Source: Dichotomocladium elegans
Taxonomy: Eukaryota > Mucoromycota > Mucoromycetes > Mucorales > Lichtheimiaceae
Reading direction: 5' to 3'
Length of the DNA: 64,000 nucleotides
NCBI GenBank assembly: GCA_025716815.1
Contig: JAIXMN010000005.1
Coordinates: 1,240,001 to 1,304,000, forward strand
Position numbers and translations under genes: made by a program. Position 1 is the stretch's first letter. Each line of letters begins with the position of its first letter. A model generated the notes under the pieces. That model saw only the letters and a list, made by a program, of their open reading frames with translations, was not told where the DNA came from and did no database searches. Shown here one piece after another: positions 11,635 through 24,739 of this stretch.

Positions 11635-13434
11635 TCAGCTCATTTGCCAACTTTGCCATGCCTCATAATACGCCTAATGGATATATACATATTTAGTACA
11701 AACATGAAGAAAATACGAAAAACACGCACCTTGTATTCTTCAGTCGTCATATTGCGCTGGTCTTCCTCCATCACTTCATTAAGAGGAACCATTCGTCCAT
11801 TTACTAAGACACAGTAGATAAACTCTTGTTCATAAAAGAGAAACATAGTCGCTTCATTCCTTCCTACCTGACACCAGTGGGATATCTTCGAACTCCTCAT
11901 CGTCAGTTCCCATTCTATGGAAAATATAAGCCGTGAGAATGAGATTTGTAAGTAAGCATACTGCTTAATATTACCGTTCCTCGGCTTTGTCATATCCGTT
12001 TCCATTGCCAACTGTCTCAAATTCTACATCCTCGTCTGCATCTGACATCGTGTCCATCATGCCCGGTACATTCTGACTAAGTGACTCATAGTATTTTGCG
12101 TAATCTACGGTGACAAAGTATAGTTAGCCACATAAAATCAGCCGAGTATATAGAGATCTTACAATCATGTCTGTCTGCATCAAACTCCTCTTGGCCAAGC
12201 TCCTCAAACACTTCATCCACCGCTTCCTCTTTAGCCTGTTCTTCAGGTCTTTCACCTGTCTCTGCCAATGTGTCAGAAACAGTACTCCGCTGATGCCAGA
12301 CAGGAAGCATGTTCTGTTGTCTCTTCTCTTCTGCCTCTTGTTGCTTAGCACGGCGTGCGGCCTCGTTATCCATCTGAAGATCAACAATGATTTCGCCTTG
12401 ACCTGCGCCTGTATCCTGGGCAACAGCCAGCTCATGCTCATCTGAAGAATGCGTTTCAGAAATCCCACATGTCATCATTGTTCCTTTTTTCTTCCAATTT
12501 ACCTCTTGCACTTCCGTTATTGCGAGCACTCGCGGTCGACGGCCGGTATATATAACTATTATCCAGAAACCCATCCTCATTAATATGTAAATGATCGACT
12601 GCCTATCCAATTGGCCATTACCTTGACGGGATTACAAGCGAGTCCGTCTGCTTCAGCAGAGAGATAATCGGCTGTGATTGTTCTCTCAGGCGCGTCAAAA
12701 CCTGCTGGCTATCCTGTACACTTTCAGCAGTGTTATTTTCCTCCAGCCCGAAACTGCATGTTTCGCAATGAAAGAGCCCATCCGGTTCCAATAACGATAC
12801 GGCGTCGAGTGGTGTATATTTGCGTTGGCAATTTGGACATATGTACCCCTTGTTTTCCGATTGCTAAAGAAGTAGAGCGCTGTCAGCCACTCAGTCAAAG
12901 TTGGAAGAAGTGGAGAGATTAAGAGTCACTCCCTACCGTTCGCAGATTGTCTCGGACAATCGTCTGCATCTTGTACATTTTCCACTTTACAACGTCGACG
13001 AATTCTTTATAATCTAAATAGTAATATGTTTTTGGAACAGGCCGCTGATCCTGCTTTCGCGCCTCCATGCGCGTCGTCCTTTGTATGATTTGTCAGCCCA
13101 AGTTATTAACGATCGGGCAAGTGCACGCATACATGCACACATGCAAACACGCACATTTTGAGTAATCTATCTGTTTTGAGCTTTCCGCAAATTCTGTGAA
13201 TGTCGCGCGGCGCCATTTTCAGCGATGCTACGAGATCTTCTTCTCGTACACTTTTTCGTTTCATAGTCCACATGAGGTTAAGATGCCCGCGATAGATTGT
13301 TCGGTATTATAATGCTTTTTTTTTTACCCGTTGCTGTTTGGTGGAGCATTGTTTAATTCGTCTAGGATAACAATGTATTTTGGATCATAAAAGGCACGGG
13401 CTACTCTGGCGACAAGTGCTCTTAGAATATCCAT
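11635..13434 (-). CDS. TFA1: Transcription initiation factor TFIIE, alpha subunit
   Basis: This is the large subunit of TFIIE, which recruits and regulates TFIIH at RNA polymerase II promoters. Ten exons are read on the minus strand: 13328-13434, 13155-13250, 12937-13078, 12622-12863, 12503-12555, 12163-12441, 11975-12104, 11868-11914, 11730-11803 and 11635-11673. They give 402 aa. Seen: an N-terminal winged helix (ALVARVARAFYD, EEDLVASLKMAPRDIHRICG), a C4 zinc ribbon with C124/C127 (ICPNCQRKY) and C148/C151 (FHCETC), the family stretch RQQNMLPVWHQRSTVS, an acidic region, and a C-terminus EEYKAYYEAWQSWQM like the animal protein. The small exon 12503-12555 and the first acceptor are less certain than the rest, but all phases agree. 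Confidence 0.92.
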
Positions 13435-16021
13435 GGTCAAGGAAGGATTAGAAGCGGTCAAATTGAGTGTGTCCGATTTTGAGTTGCTCTCGTCGGAGTG
13501 ACGACAGGCCAGCAAGTGGGGATTTGCCCAGATATCTCTCGACACAGTTTTTTTTTTTTCAACCTGAGCGATGTATGCATCATCGTCAGTACAGTTAGGA
13601 GTTATATTCGTACAAGAGGACGATGGATAACACTGCAAAGTGCAGAATTGCCTTTTGAGCAACATTGAATATATCGGTTGCCCTAAGTAGCCGATGAAGC
13701 GAACATTCAAGTATTTGAAACGCTCACAGTGGCGGCCCCCCCCAAAAAAAACAGGGTTTCAGCAATATATAAAGAATTTATGCGATTCATCATTGATCCC
13801 AACATACAACAAAGTAAAAAACTGGAGGGATCCGGACTAAGATCGTTTCGTGTCCAGTACATCTGATAATGGAGAATATACGATCTCGGTCAGAAGCTCA
13901 GTTTCAGGAAGGATGTAGTGGAGCTAAACTGCAGTAATTATCAGCCACAAAAAGAGTACGATGGTGTGTTCCGTATGAATGGGATGAGTGTTACCGCATT
14001 TAAGGGGCCAAATACTGTAACCTTCATATGATGTAAGATACGGGATGTCCAAGATAGAGGATCGGAAAAATTCTGCAACGTGCGGCGCCGTCCAGCCCTG
14101 GGTAGGTTGGACATCCTCTGTACTTGTGAAAAATTCCACGGCTGAGCACTGCGCCCCCACCAGCTAATTCAGCATAAGGTTTTACAATATCAAGTACATC
14201 CGCCAAGTTTCTGTGGCGGCTTATCGCTTCCTTACAAATTGGATCCCTAGAAAAGCAAATATCTTGAGGGTGGTTATTGTATGCGAATACGTACTCCCAT
14301 CGGCCATGCCAAGCCCCGACTCCTTGCTCTGTAACCTTCGTCTGGCGGGGGATATCAACGAATGTTGATCGACACGCTAGTTCACGCGCTGTATTCATGT
14401 ACGGATGTCTGTCCTCTTCCGAATGCCCGATAATCTGGGGGCAAGTTGTCGTGTTTGGGTATCAACGGCAGCAAAGCGCCGCTGGGTCTATCTTATTGAG
14501 AAGGAAAAAACATGCCCATGTACAAAGTATTCCCCAATATGGTCCTATCACCGATCAGAGAATTCCAATGTCATGTGCACCCGAGCTTTACAATAGTGAG
14601 TTTTATTTGGTGCAACGGTTTAATGGGCCTGTGTAGCAGGTGTTGCTGAGGATATCCGTCGGTATCACGCATGGAACCCGGACATAGCGAGAGTCAGAAA
14701 AGGTGTGAGGCGTATGTCTGTTGGAGCTATTAGGAAAGATGTTCATCATCGAAATCCAAAAGACCAAAGGCAGGCTTACAAGAAGGCTAGAGGGACTAAC
14801 TAGACCAACCGGAACTCGTCGAAGACAATGGCTTTCCATCCAGTCTATTGCTGATGCATGCTTGGAAACATTCGGGATAACGCTTTATGTGTAGGCTTTG
14901 GCGCAGGGTCATATTCTAATCCTTTAAACATCGGGTGTTTTTCTGTCCTTGCAGAACAGGAAGTACTTCTCCATGTGAGATCCCCACCACTTCGTTCTTC
15001 CCTTATCACCGTTTGGTTACGTTATTAGAATGCCAATATACGTAACAATGATGCGCAGTTTAGTTCCAGACTTATCAGATATCACTTAATACCGGGTTTA
15101 CGCTTCTGCCGGAAGATGGCTTTCATACTTCATCGATCAACATATAGTACTTCTCATCCACATTCAACATATATACTACCTTTGTGATTTACAGAAGCAA
15201 TAATCCATTCCTCTCGTCGTTCCTCCAGCTTCCGTCCAGACTATCGCCATTCACCGCTACACCTAATAGCTACTTTTCTGCAGCCCTAGATCCGCCTCTT
15301 CGTTGCGTATTCTCATCATGGGGTCCAAGGCATTCCCTCTGGTATCTCTCCGTAATATTTTGAGGCGTTTGATCCGTTCTGTTGGTATATTCGGTAAGCG
15401 CCTCGACGTCTCGAACATAGGTCGTACTCTACAAAACATTATAGAGACGTGGATATAGCCCTTGCTGAGCCCCACTCGATTCATCTAACCCTCTACGTTA
15501 CATATTGTGCAAACCCCGGGAAAACTACAATCAATAGATAGCCAATATTCAGTCATACGATGGTGATTTATAATAAATGCCCTCCTGCGTTGGATATTCA
15601 TTTTCTAGCACTTCTGTCGATCTTTGTACTTTGTGTGGCTTTTGGATCTATTTACCCATGAATTGGAGCTCTTATCCCGAAAGATGCTATCACTCCTGAG
15701 CTCATTTGGGACACAATTTATATCACATCTGGATTGACTGGGATTTAGGCGTTACAGGTCCGATAGATGAAGCACGGACAAAGTGTCTCAGACAAAAGGC
15801 CCTGAAACACCACTATTCTTTTAAACTATTTGGGTGCACTAGTCGCATGCAAACGCCGTTATTGCCTGTCCACCTGTAACTCGCTACAGAATCATTTTAG
15901 GGCTTAGAGATCCCAGATGTATAGTAAGCTTGCCACCCTACGACTTTTATACAACTGAAAACTGGAATGCTTGCCATATGTCGTTGCCCATATTTAATTA
16001 CACCATGTTATTATAAATAAA
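13435..16021. other. Gene-free stretch with possible decayed mobile DNA
   Basis: This 2.6-kb stretch lies between the TFIIE-alpha start and the CHD1 stop. A GC-richer patch at about 14030-14860 has frames on both strands (14024-14398 minus; 14635-14800 plus, with VAEDIRRYHAWNPDIARV) that look more protein-like than their surroundings but match no family I recognise. A relic of a mobile element is the likeliest guess. A C-run followed by an A-run lies at 13736-13751. Confidence 0.4.
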
Positions 16022-19000
16022 CTAGCGGTGACGATCTCTTCTCTCATCGCGACGCTCACTATGATCGCGGCGGTAATAGTGATGACTACTGCTATTTCGA
16101 CGATGGCTGCTTCCGCTACGACGATGATGAGATGAGGAGGAGGAGGAAGAGGAGGAGGATGCGTTTGTGCGTTGTTGGTGGGACTGGTGGTTGTGGCTGT
16201 GATGGTGATGACTAGTAGATGTGGTTCCCGAGGAGGATCGTCCATGATCGGATGATGTGTGTTGTTGTTGCCGCCGCCTTAAACTGTCGTCCTTCATGCG
16301 ATTCCATATATTGACGAGATCCTTGTAACCCGCCTTTTTACTTGGCCAGAATTGTCTAACGTAGAGCCACATGTCGCGATGATATTTTGACCGATCATTG
16401 CTACTGTAGCTCCCCGGGAGTCGGCTCATTGTCCTGTCGATGCATTTTCCAATCTTTGACACGCAATCCTTTATCAGCCCTGTCTTCTCTGTACCCTCTA
16501 AGTTGCTGGTTCCATCCCGCAGTGTGAGCAGCACCGTCTCGATTGGTTCCAGCGCGTGGCGCGCTTCATCCTCGTCGTAGCTTCCGTACGCGTCCATCTC
16601 GCTGGCATCGGGGTATTTGTTCTCCTTTTCGTGTTTCTTTGCCGGAGCAGTAATAGTGAGAGCGACGTGAGCAGCAATACCAGTACTTGCAGCAGTCGTA
16701 GTCGGTGAAGCTGTTTTCATGGCGGAAGGGGAAGCCTTTTTTCCTTTACGGCTATTGTTGTTCGAAGTGACAGGCGTCGACGGTTTGTCGACAGAAGATT
16801 TAGCAGAGCGTTGCCGGGGGCTGTCCTTTTTACCGGTGTATTTGAGAATGCCTTGCTCCTTCGAGGTCTTACTGCTATGGTTGCTTTTCTCGTCCTCGGC
16901 AAGCACCTTGAGTAATTGTTCTGCTCGACGCACAAGGTGAATAGCTTTAGGTGTCCGTTTATCATCCTTGTCCTTTTGGGGGGCGCGCCCAGACCCTCCC
17001 TCCTCCTCATCGCCTGCGTGGTTCAAAAAGAACTTATCTTCGAGCCCAATCTCCGGATCGGCCTGAATCTTTAGCCAGCTGCCAAACCCGTGGCGATCTA
17101 CGCCCACGAGCAACATTGCATCCTCCTTTTGGCCCCACGCGCAGGACCAGCCTTGCACACGTTTTGCGCCCAAGGACATCCGGAATTTGAGAGGGTTTGC
17201 CATGGACTGCATTCGCTTATGTAAAACCTTCATGTCATGATATCGTTGGAGAACTTGTCCGGCATTTACACTCTGGATGCCTCTCCAGGTGAACAGGATT
17301 GCCTTCTGTTTAGTGTGCCGCACTTCGCGTAGAACCGCCTCTTCGTCAGCCGTAGGGATCTGAAGCTGTTCAGCAATCTTGGCCTTACAAGACTCGACTA
17401 GGTCACTGCATAATGTGACCACGAGATCCTTGTCCTTAAACTCAATATCCGTGTTTTTGGTAGCTTCATCGTATCGCTTCTCCACGTCTCCGTACTTGAG
17501 TAGACATCGGATAAGGGTCCTTAGTTCTTTTTCAGATAGTTCATCCGACTGGCTACTTGACTTTCCAGAAGCCGGTTTTCGTTTCCGCTTTTTGGTGACC
17601 TTTGATGAATCAGCCTCCGTCTCTGAGAGCTCGTCGCCAGCATTCTCGAGGTAGGTCGGGCGTTTTCTCTTGGCAGCTCGTTCGTACATGGCAATTTCTT
17701 CCTCAAGCATCTTCTTCTCTTCCATCGCTCGCCGTTCTTCATCTGGAATAATATCCTCCCAGCTCAGATCTTTTGCAGTGCCGCCGTAGTCTGAGATTTG
17801 GAATTGAGCCAAGAAGTCGTCACTGCCCAGAGCGCTGTCCTCATTTTCAATAGTCTGGGTGTGTTCCGCACGGGCCAGGATGTCATCGAGATCCATGTCA
17901 CTGAGCTTTTGGGTATTCTCCTTCGATTGAAAGATGTTCTGTGCTCCAAACTTGAGAATGGCAGACATCTCCTCTTCATTGAAGGGGACCTTGTCTGGTT
18001 TTCCAGGAGACTCCGAAAGGGAGTTGTCTTGAGGGAGGACCTCCTGACCAGACGTGTCCATTCTTTTGATAATGCAGTACTCCAGCACCATCTTCCTCTT
18101 AGCACGCTCGATGATGTTCTCTTCCATTGTCCCCTTTGTGACAAATCGGTAAACGTTGACAGACTTTGTCTGTCCGATACGATGGGCACGTGACACGGCC
18201 TGGAGGTCGTTTTGCGGGTTCCAATCCGAGTCGAAGATGATGACTGTGTCAGCCGTGGCTAGGTTAATTCCCATTCCGCCGGCCCTTGTTGACAAAAGGA
18301 ACACGAAGTCGGGGCTATCTGGAGCGTTGTAGTGCGCAATCGCTTTGTTACGATCGTCTCCGCGCATTCGACCGTCGAGCTGTTGAAATGGGTGACCGCG
18401 GAGGACCATGTAATCTGCTAGAATATCCAGCATCGTCACCAGCTGAGAGAAGATCAGAACACGGTGTCCGTCATTTTTTAGCCGGGTGAGGAGTTTGTCA
18501 AGAAGAACCATTTTGCCACTGTTCTCCACAAGGCTACGGAGTTTCTCCATTCGGCTGCCAGGTGCGATATCGATGTCTCGGAAGAGAAAGGGATGATTAC
18601 TAGCCTTCTTAAGTTCGATAGCGATGTTGAGCCATTGCTTCTTGTTCTTATCCGATCCGCGGTTTAAAGCCTCGAAATTCTTGGTAAGGATGTTTTTATA
18701 CATATCTTGCTGCATCTCGCTCATTTCAACAAGGAGGATGCGGTCTGTTTTGTTAGGCAGAGACTTCTCAACATCCTTCTTGAGACGACGGAGCATGATG
18801 CTCTTTAGACTTCCGTGGAGTTTTCTAATTTTTTCTTGTTGGTTATCATCATCCTTGTCCAGATCAACGTTGAGTTCGCTTAGATCCATCTGCGGCATTA
18901 AGAAACCGACGAGAGAGAGAAGTTCCTTGACGGTATTTTGGAGAGGAGTTCCAGTGATCAGCAATCGGTTGATAGTGTTGAAACTCTGGAGGGCTTCGTA

Positions 19001-21611
19001 AAGTTGGGATTCCGAATTTTTTAAGCGGTGAGCTTCGTCGACAGCGAGATACTGCCATTTAATAGAGCCGAGTTCATCGCGGTCTTTCAGGACAATCTCG
19101 TATGTGGTTACAAGGACATTGAACTTCAACTTCTTCGAGTTGCCAATGTAGAACTCCTTTTCGCGAATAACTTGTCGTGCCTTGCGATTGCCAACATAGC
19201 AAATGACATTCATTTGAGAGGCCCATTGCCGAAATTCGTTCATCCAATTTTCGGATGTTGAAAGAGGTACGACAATGAGGAATGGGCCGTAGATGGAATG
19301 TTTGTTGAAGATGGTGTTTAAAAAGCTGATCGTCTGAACGGTTTTACCAAGCCCCATCTCATCAGCGAGAATACCGTTCTTATTGTTACACCAAAGCCAG
19401 TACATCCAGCTTGTGCCGTGCAGCTGATAGTCGCGCAATGTGCCGCCATTGATGAAAGCAGGCTGTTCGTGGAAAGCTTCAAAGCTCGGTCGAGAGCGGG
19501 TGTACGTTGCAGAACGCCCAGGGATCTGTTGGCTCTGCTCGCGATCGAGAAACTGATCAATTTCTGCCTGGTAATCCTCGGCGATCAGCTCGGAACTCTC
19601 CCAAGTGCAGTCATCGTAATGTAACCGCTTCCATTTCACGAAATATTCGCAATCGGGAGGATTGCCTTTCATTGCAATGATGCGATCCACAGTACGCCAT
19701 GCCTGGATATCCTCCCGTCGGCGCTCGATGTTGATGTTATACTGTTCAATATCCTCTTGTGTCGTCTCGGGGTGTTGTCTCAAATCAATTTCCTCGTAAG
19801 CGTAAGTTTTGATGTAGTTCTCGACCTTTCTGAATCCTTTAAATGACTTTAGATATACAAAGTTATCCCATGTGTCATGCAAATGTGACCAAGATTTCCA
19901 CTTGATGAGATATTCCATATTGCGCTCCGGGTCGTCCTCGGGATCATCAGCTAGAGAATTCCAGAGTTGGATGATTTTTTACAAAACTTTTGTTGGGTCC
20001 TATCGAAACCACTAACCGAATTCCTCGCGTCTTCGATGATCATGTACACTCTCAATCACATCGCCTTCTTCTTCTTCTTCGGGTCGGGGGGTATATGACT
20101 TCGGTCCAGAAGGGTAATCTTCATCTTCGGAGAGGCCCCAAAGCTCAGCCTTGTCCTCGTTATAATTTGTTACCTTGCGTTGGCGAGTGGAATATCGAAG
20201 TGCATCGCTGGAGGAAAAACTCACTCCTGTCGATCTTATTAAATACTTCCAAAAATTAATAGCATTTGACCAACAAACTCACCTTTAGCTCTTCTCCGTT
20301 TCTTGGTCCCTTTTCGCCGAGGTCTTCCATAGCTCTCACTGTCCGAGCTCTCTTCCTCAGATATTACTCGATGGCTCTCGTCTTCTTCAGAGCCCAGACG
20401 CGAATCTTGTTCAAACATTAGTCTGCTTGCATCTTAATACTGTCGTATTAAAGTTACCATTTCCTCGTGCAGCAGTGTCGGTACCCGTTCTCCGCGATGA
20501 AGTGCGCTTGTGATTGCCGCTCCTCGGGGCACCATAATCATCATCACTGCTGTCTTCTTCGGTCACATCGCTTGATTCAACCTCGTCGCTCATGGATTCT
20601 TCATCAGAAAACTCGGAGCCAGCTGTCATTGTCTAGAAATTGCCTTGCAGGTATTAGCAAAGAATAGCTTCTAGAAACTACTCGGATCTATCGATCTCAC
20701 AAAAGAAAAGAAGAGCATACATAATTATTTGTTACCGCTCTGCGTGAAGAGCGACGAAGGCCATAAAGTTCTGGATCCAAGTACGGAAGATCGTTTGACT
20801 GCTGCCGCCGACCTTCGCTATCACCAACGCGACGGCGCCTCTCTTCATCCTCGCTCAGTTCCTCGAACGTGTCAAAGTTATTGCTTTGATCCCACTGTGG
20901 ACTTGGGCTTAGTTCTGTATCAGAAAAAGCAGAATCATCATCGTCGACGTCGGTGTCGATTTTAGATGACGGTGGCGCTCCATTCATTGGTTCATCCTCC
21001 TCTTCGTCGGACGAAACAACGATGCGCCGCCTTCGCTTTCTTGGGGCAACTTCATGGTTGTCGGTGTCAGCGTCGGATACCGAGATCTCCGCATCTCGTT
21101 TAATGGACAACGCCTGTGGATAAGGATGACTACCTGAACCTGGCATGAAGGCAAAAAACCATTATGAGTATCATGAAGGTAAAAAATAGGGACGCTTGCT
21201 GATACAAGGATAAAGCATAAGTCGTAAGAGCATGTCGATTGAATGAATACAGAGTTAACAAAGAAAGGGATACAAAATGCTAAGGTGTGATTGTTGGGAG
21301 TAATGAAGAGGACAAGGAATGGAATGAAGGCGCTGTCAGGGTAACGAATGGTCATTCGACATCAGGACATCCCATGACATTAATCTTGAAGCTGGCACTA
21401 AAGACGCGTTCCAGAATAATACAATGGAATCCGTCAATGGGAGCCAAGGAAGACTCAGATGCAGAGGGTTGCAGAGAGAGTCGTATGACATTTTGAGCAA
21501 GACAGCAGCAAAAGTAAGGAATATAGGCATGCTCGATACAGATAATAAAGGGTGACCGTCTAACAAACAACCCCTTTCATAGGACGTGATAGAAAAAAGC
21601 TTACCGTGCAT
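16022..21611 (-). CDS. CHD1: Chromodomain-helicase-DNA-binding ATPase CHD1
   Basis: This is a nucleosome-spacing remodeller that works on transcribed genes. The exons on the minus strand are 21605-21611, 20736-21139, 20458-20632, 20283-20405, 20017-20226 and 16022-19950, giving 1615 aa. The order is: an acidic Ser/Glu-rich N-terminus; tandem chromodomains ([15 protein letters not shown] and [16 protein letters not shown]); an SNF2 ATPase with [17 protein letters not shown] (Walker A, about residue 510) and a DEAH box; a helicase C lobe with SRAHRIGQ; a SANT/SLIDE-type DNA-binding region; the CHD1 helical C-terminal domain ([16 protein letters not shown]); and a His/Ser/Arg-rich tail. The last exon is one open frame of 3.9 kb. 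The first exon is only 7 nt (ATGCACG) before a 465-nt intron; an in-frame ATG at 21146, next to the acceptor, is an alternative start that changes only the first residues. Confidence 0.95.
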
Positions 21612-23269
21612 AGTTGTAGGACGCAGTAGAGGGAAGTGTTAAGTTTAGTGAAAACAGAAAAAATCGGGCGGGGTTAGTACAGTCAGCTTATTCGTCCCCC
21701 AAACTCAACCCACGCCTTCTACCCCCCCCCGCGCTGCTATTTAGGAATTAGAATAAGCTCTCAAAAGGTCAGTGTGCATGCTGATGCCATCCGTGCTCCT
21801 CATCCCCATCCCCCCTGGTGATCAATGTGTATCGATATTGATCTAGTAACAGTCACTAAGTATGAGTAGTGGGACTCGGTATCGATAGCGAAATCTTTGT
21901 CAGGCACAGACCTTCCCTTGTGGACAAGGACTTCTTTTCCCATTACGTTCAACATATTGACACTGCAAAGTCACTTTCAACGTGGGAGCCCCGTAAACTT
22001 TCCTGATCCGTCCTTAAAAGCGCTTATAGTTCATTTTAACCATAGTTATAAAGAAAACGAACCTGTGCATCATCATTGCTAAGTAACGTGTAGCTCAACA
22101 ATTAAAATGCTCACTTCACGAATTTCGAATTCCCCCATCAACGATTTTCTTGTACATCGGCTATGCCCAATGGAAAGATACACGTACTGTAATCCTATAT
22201 GTTGTTGAACGCTGGTATATTGTAAATAGGGAACTACGCTTTTTTTATATATGAGAAACTGCATCTTGTATCTACCGGCCCTCTCCCCTCCGTATGCAAT
22301 TGACTAAAGTTATACCTTGGTTAAGCAAAAAGGTTGGCGAAGGTAGCTTTACGTGTTTCAGCTATGTCTTCTCGTTTCCGATTTTCGGTCCCACGCGAAA
22401 TGTATTGCAAGAAGCATGTCTATTTGATACATACTATCTGGGGACCCATTGTACACCCACCGAATCCGAAACTAGCGCCTATATGTGTATCTAGACTACA
22501 ATTTGTAGCGATGTTACAGGAGGATTATTGTCTTTCCTTATCCCACAAGAGTAAAACTGAAAGATGAGTGTATAGCAGCCAATGCCGTGATAGATTATGC
22601 ATAATCTACCCGGTACTCGCCGACTTTTTGTCTAAAGCACACCACAGACACTGTATATGGCACAAAGTAAATAACCAGCGTACTTGTTCGAAGTTATTGT
22701 TTACTGTAAAAGCATGAAGGCAAATATATATATATATAGTTTTCCAAGATCCTATGCGCAAGGCGACGCGTTAAATATCACATACACGGAAAAAGATACT
22801 GCACGAAGAACGCGTCAAATCGTCAGTTACAAAAGTACATAGACTCTTTAGGCCCATCTGTTCGTTATCCTCCTGTACACATACTATATTTTGAAATGGC
22901 TTTTGTTGTCCTTGTTGACGAGCGTAGCGGACCCAAACCTCGTCGTTGATGTGGAAGTGCATTCTCTTCATTCTGTTTGGTCCCAACAAACTCTGTGCAT
23001 CATATCGCTGTGAGGGTAACTCTGAGTTCGCTGGTTCGCAATATCCCCCAAGCGAATGGCCACAGACGTTCCAATGAGAAGTGCGGGGTTCCGATGCAGC
23101 TACGCATGTACCTTGGCGAGATTTTTCCAAGTTGATGTTTGAGAAAAGTTCCAGTGATCAGTGAGAGTACAATAGTTAGGGATACATGCTCATTAAGAAC
23201 AACAACGATCATTGAGCTATAAAGAGACCTTGATAGTATATTTAGGAAACGAAAGAATAGAAACTGTTT
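21612..23269. other. Gene-free stretch upstream of CHD1
   Basis: This 1.66-kb stretch contains the CHD1 promoter region, including a C-rich run near 21721. Further out is AT-rich sequence with only short frames. A minus-strand frame at 22771-23130 (with MHFHINDEVWVRYARQQ) has some flavour of a retroelement integrase tail, but this is too weak to call. Confidence 0.45.
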
Positions 23270-23790
23270 CACCTATTCTCAATGAAGAAGGTTATTTCAG
23301 CAGACGTCGGCAAGCATCCATGAGTTGTCCTGGAGCTGCTTATAGAGCAACTATTCCAGAGATCTAGGGATCTTCGAGGTATCCACAGCGAACGCTCCAC
23401 CGATAAATGGAACATTAGATGCAGCGCATCATTAAAACAGTTCAAGTTCACCCTTAGGACATGAATAGAAATGCGACTATACAGGTATTTCTTTCGAAAA
23501 ATTGCTTTTCGTTAGTAGATACTATACTAACAAGAAACAAAGCGCAACATAGTGCAGGACAAGAACGTCTGCGACTGGGTGTCAATATCGACGATAAGAG
23601 TAAGGATAACAGTAATCTTGAACCGAAAGCGTGTCACGACGACGCAGCAAGCAAGGAAACCATATTTGGATACCGTCTCACTTGTGGCAATGGCTGACGC
23701 GTCTGTTCATAAGAGTGGAGATATCTCTAAATACACCGGTTATCACCAATTCTTTGCGGTGGTCATCGCTTGGTGTATATTTTAAGACTA
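23270..23790 (+). mobile_element. Heavily decayed Tc1/mariner relic (family 1)
   Basis: On the plus strand this stretch resembles the better-kept minus-strand copy at 29460-30700. VVLELLIEQLFQRS matches IVLEQLMEQLLQRF of that copy, FRKIAF matches FRKNCVF, and ADASVHKSGDISKY (about 23690-23735) matches DNASIHKAEDISEY around the second catalytic Asp. Stops and frameshifts are many, so it cannot code for a transposase. Both ends are unclear. Confidence 0.6.
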
Positions 23791-24739
23791 CACTGCGATG
23801 AGGTGGCTTAGATAAAGAATGCTTTTATCGCAGTAGTAACCCCAGAAACCCTGAAACTGGGGCACGCTTTAGGACTTGTCCTACGAGCAAGACATTTGTC
23901 GCGTACAAGCCATCAAATTAAACCGGTCACGGAGGGAGTTCTCCGCTAGAAAAAAAAAATTTGAAACTGGTTATAAAAGAAGTAGAAGCTCGACACCGAT
24001 GATACTTTACTCTTCTTCTTGCATCGGTAAGTTTTCTCATACATCTCCCCTCTCAATCTTTCCCTTCTGGACACTGTCCTTTCTCTATGGCTGGATGCTA
24101 TCACGATTTGAAATGATGATTGGACTTCGCTATTAAACCCAGCTCATTTTGATGAACCCTGAAAGAAACATTGTTCCAACTTTCTGAAAATAATCGTTTT
24201 ATAACAACACATCCACGCCATCATAATCATACACCTTTCTCCCGTGTGTTTCAGGAAGCAACTGAACTAACAGTCTTATGCAGATTTTTTTCTAGGTTCA
24301 GAGCCACAGACTCCATTTGGATTACTTCATTTTCAAAAAATAAAATTCACACAAAAATTATAAAAACATAAAAAAATATCAGCCCTGCTTAATGTTCGAC
24401 TTACCCCGAAGATAGCTGGGTGTACCATTGCAGTAACAATGGCAGGAGAGGGAGGAAAGGAAGCAGCTAGAGCTGTTGAGCGTCGTCGGCGGAAGGGTTG
24501 GAAGAAGGAACGAGGAGGGGAGACGACGGATCAACAACAATACCAGTGGCAGAAGCAGGGGAGGAAGCAGACGAAGTCAAAAGCACCTCGACGATGCCAT
24601 GGTGGGAGACATGCGCGTGTGCAGCCAAACCACGGTCCCACCCAAAGCCGACCTCCTCTGCTCTCGAAACACTTGGGTTAGGCGGATATCGTTATCTATA
24701 GAGGATCCGGAATATTAGAAGATTGCAGAATGGAACAAG
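23791..24739. other. Non-coding stretch with a GC-rich island
   Basis: Mostly AT-rich, with a clear change of composition at about 24430-24690, which is GC- and purine-rich on the plus strand. The long frames there on the plus strand are low-complexity Arg/Lys-rich and look like shadows. On the minus strand the island reads as an 80-residue Ser/Val-rich stretch (with LTSSASSPASATGIVVD) ending in a stop. It could be a captured gene or element fragment; its origin is unknown. Confidence 0.4.

Noticed and set aside
22771..23272. Retrotransposon integrase tail on the minus strand
   Set aside because: Only a faint resemblance (DEVWVRYARQQ) and no catalytic core or LTR seen nearby.
24439..24718. 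Three overlapping plus-strand Arg/Lys-rich frames
   Set aside because: They come from purine-rich low-complexity sequence, have no family features, and look like shadows of the minus-strand reading.
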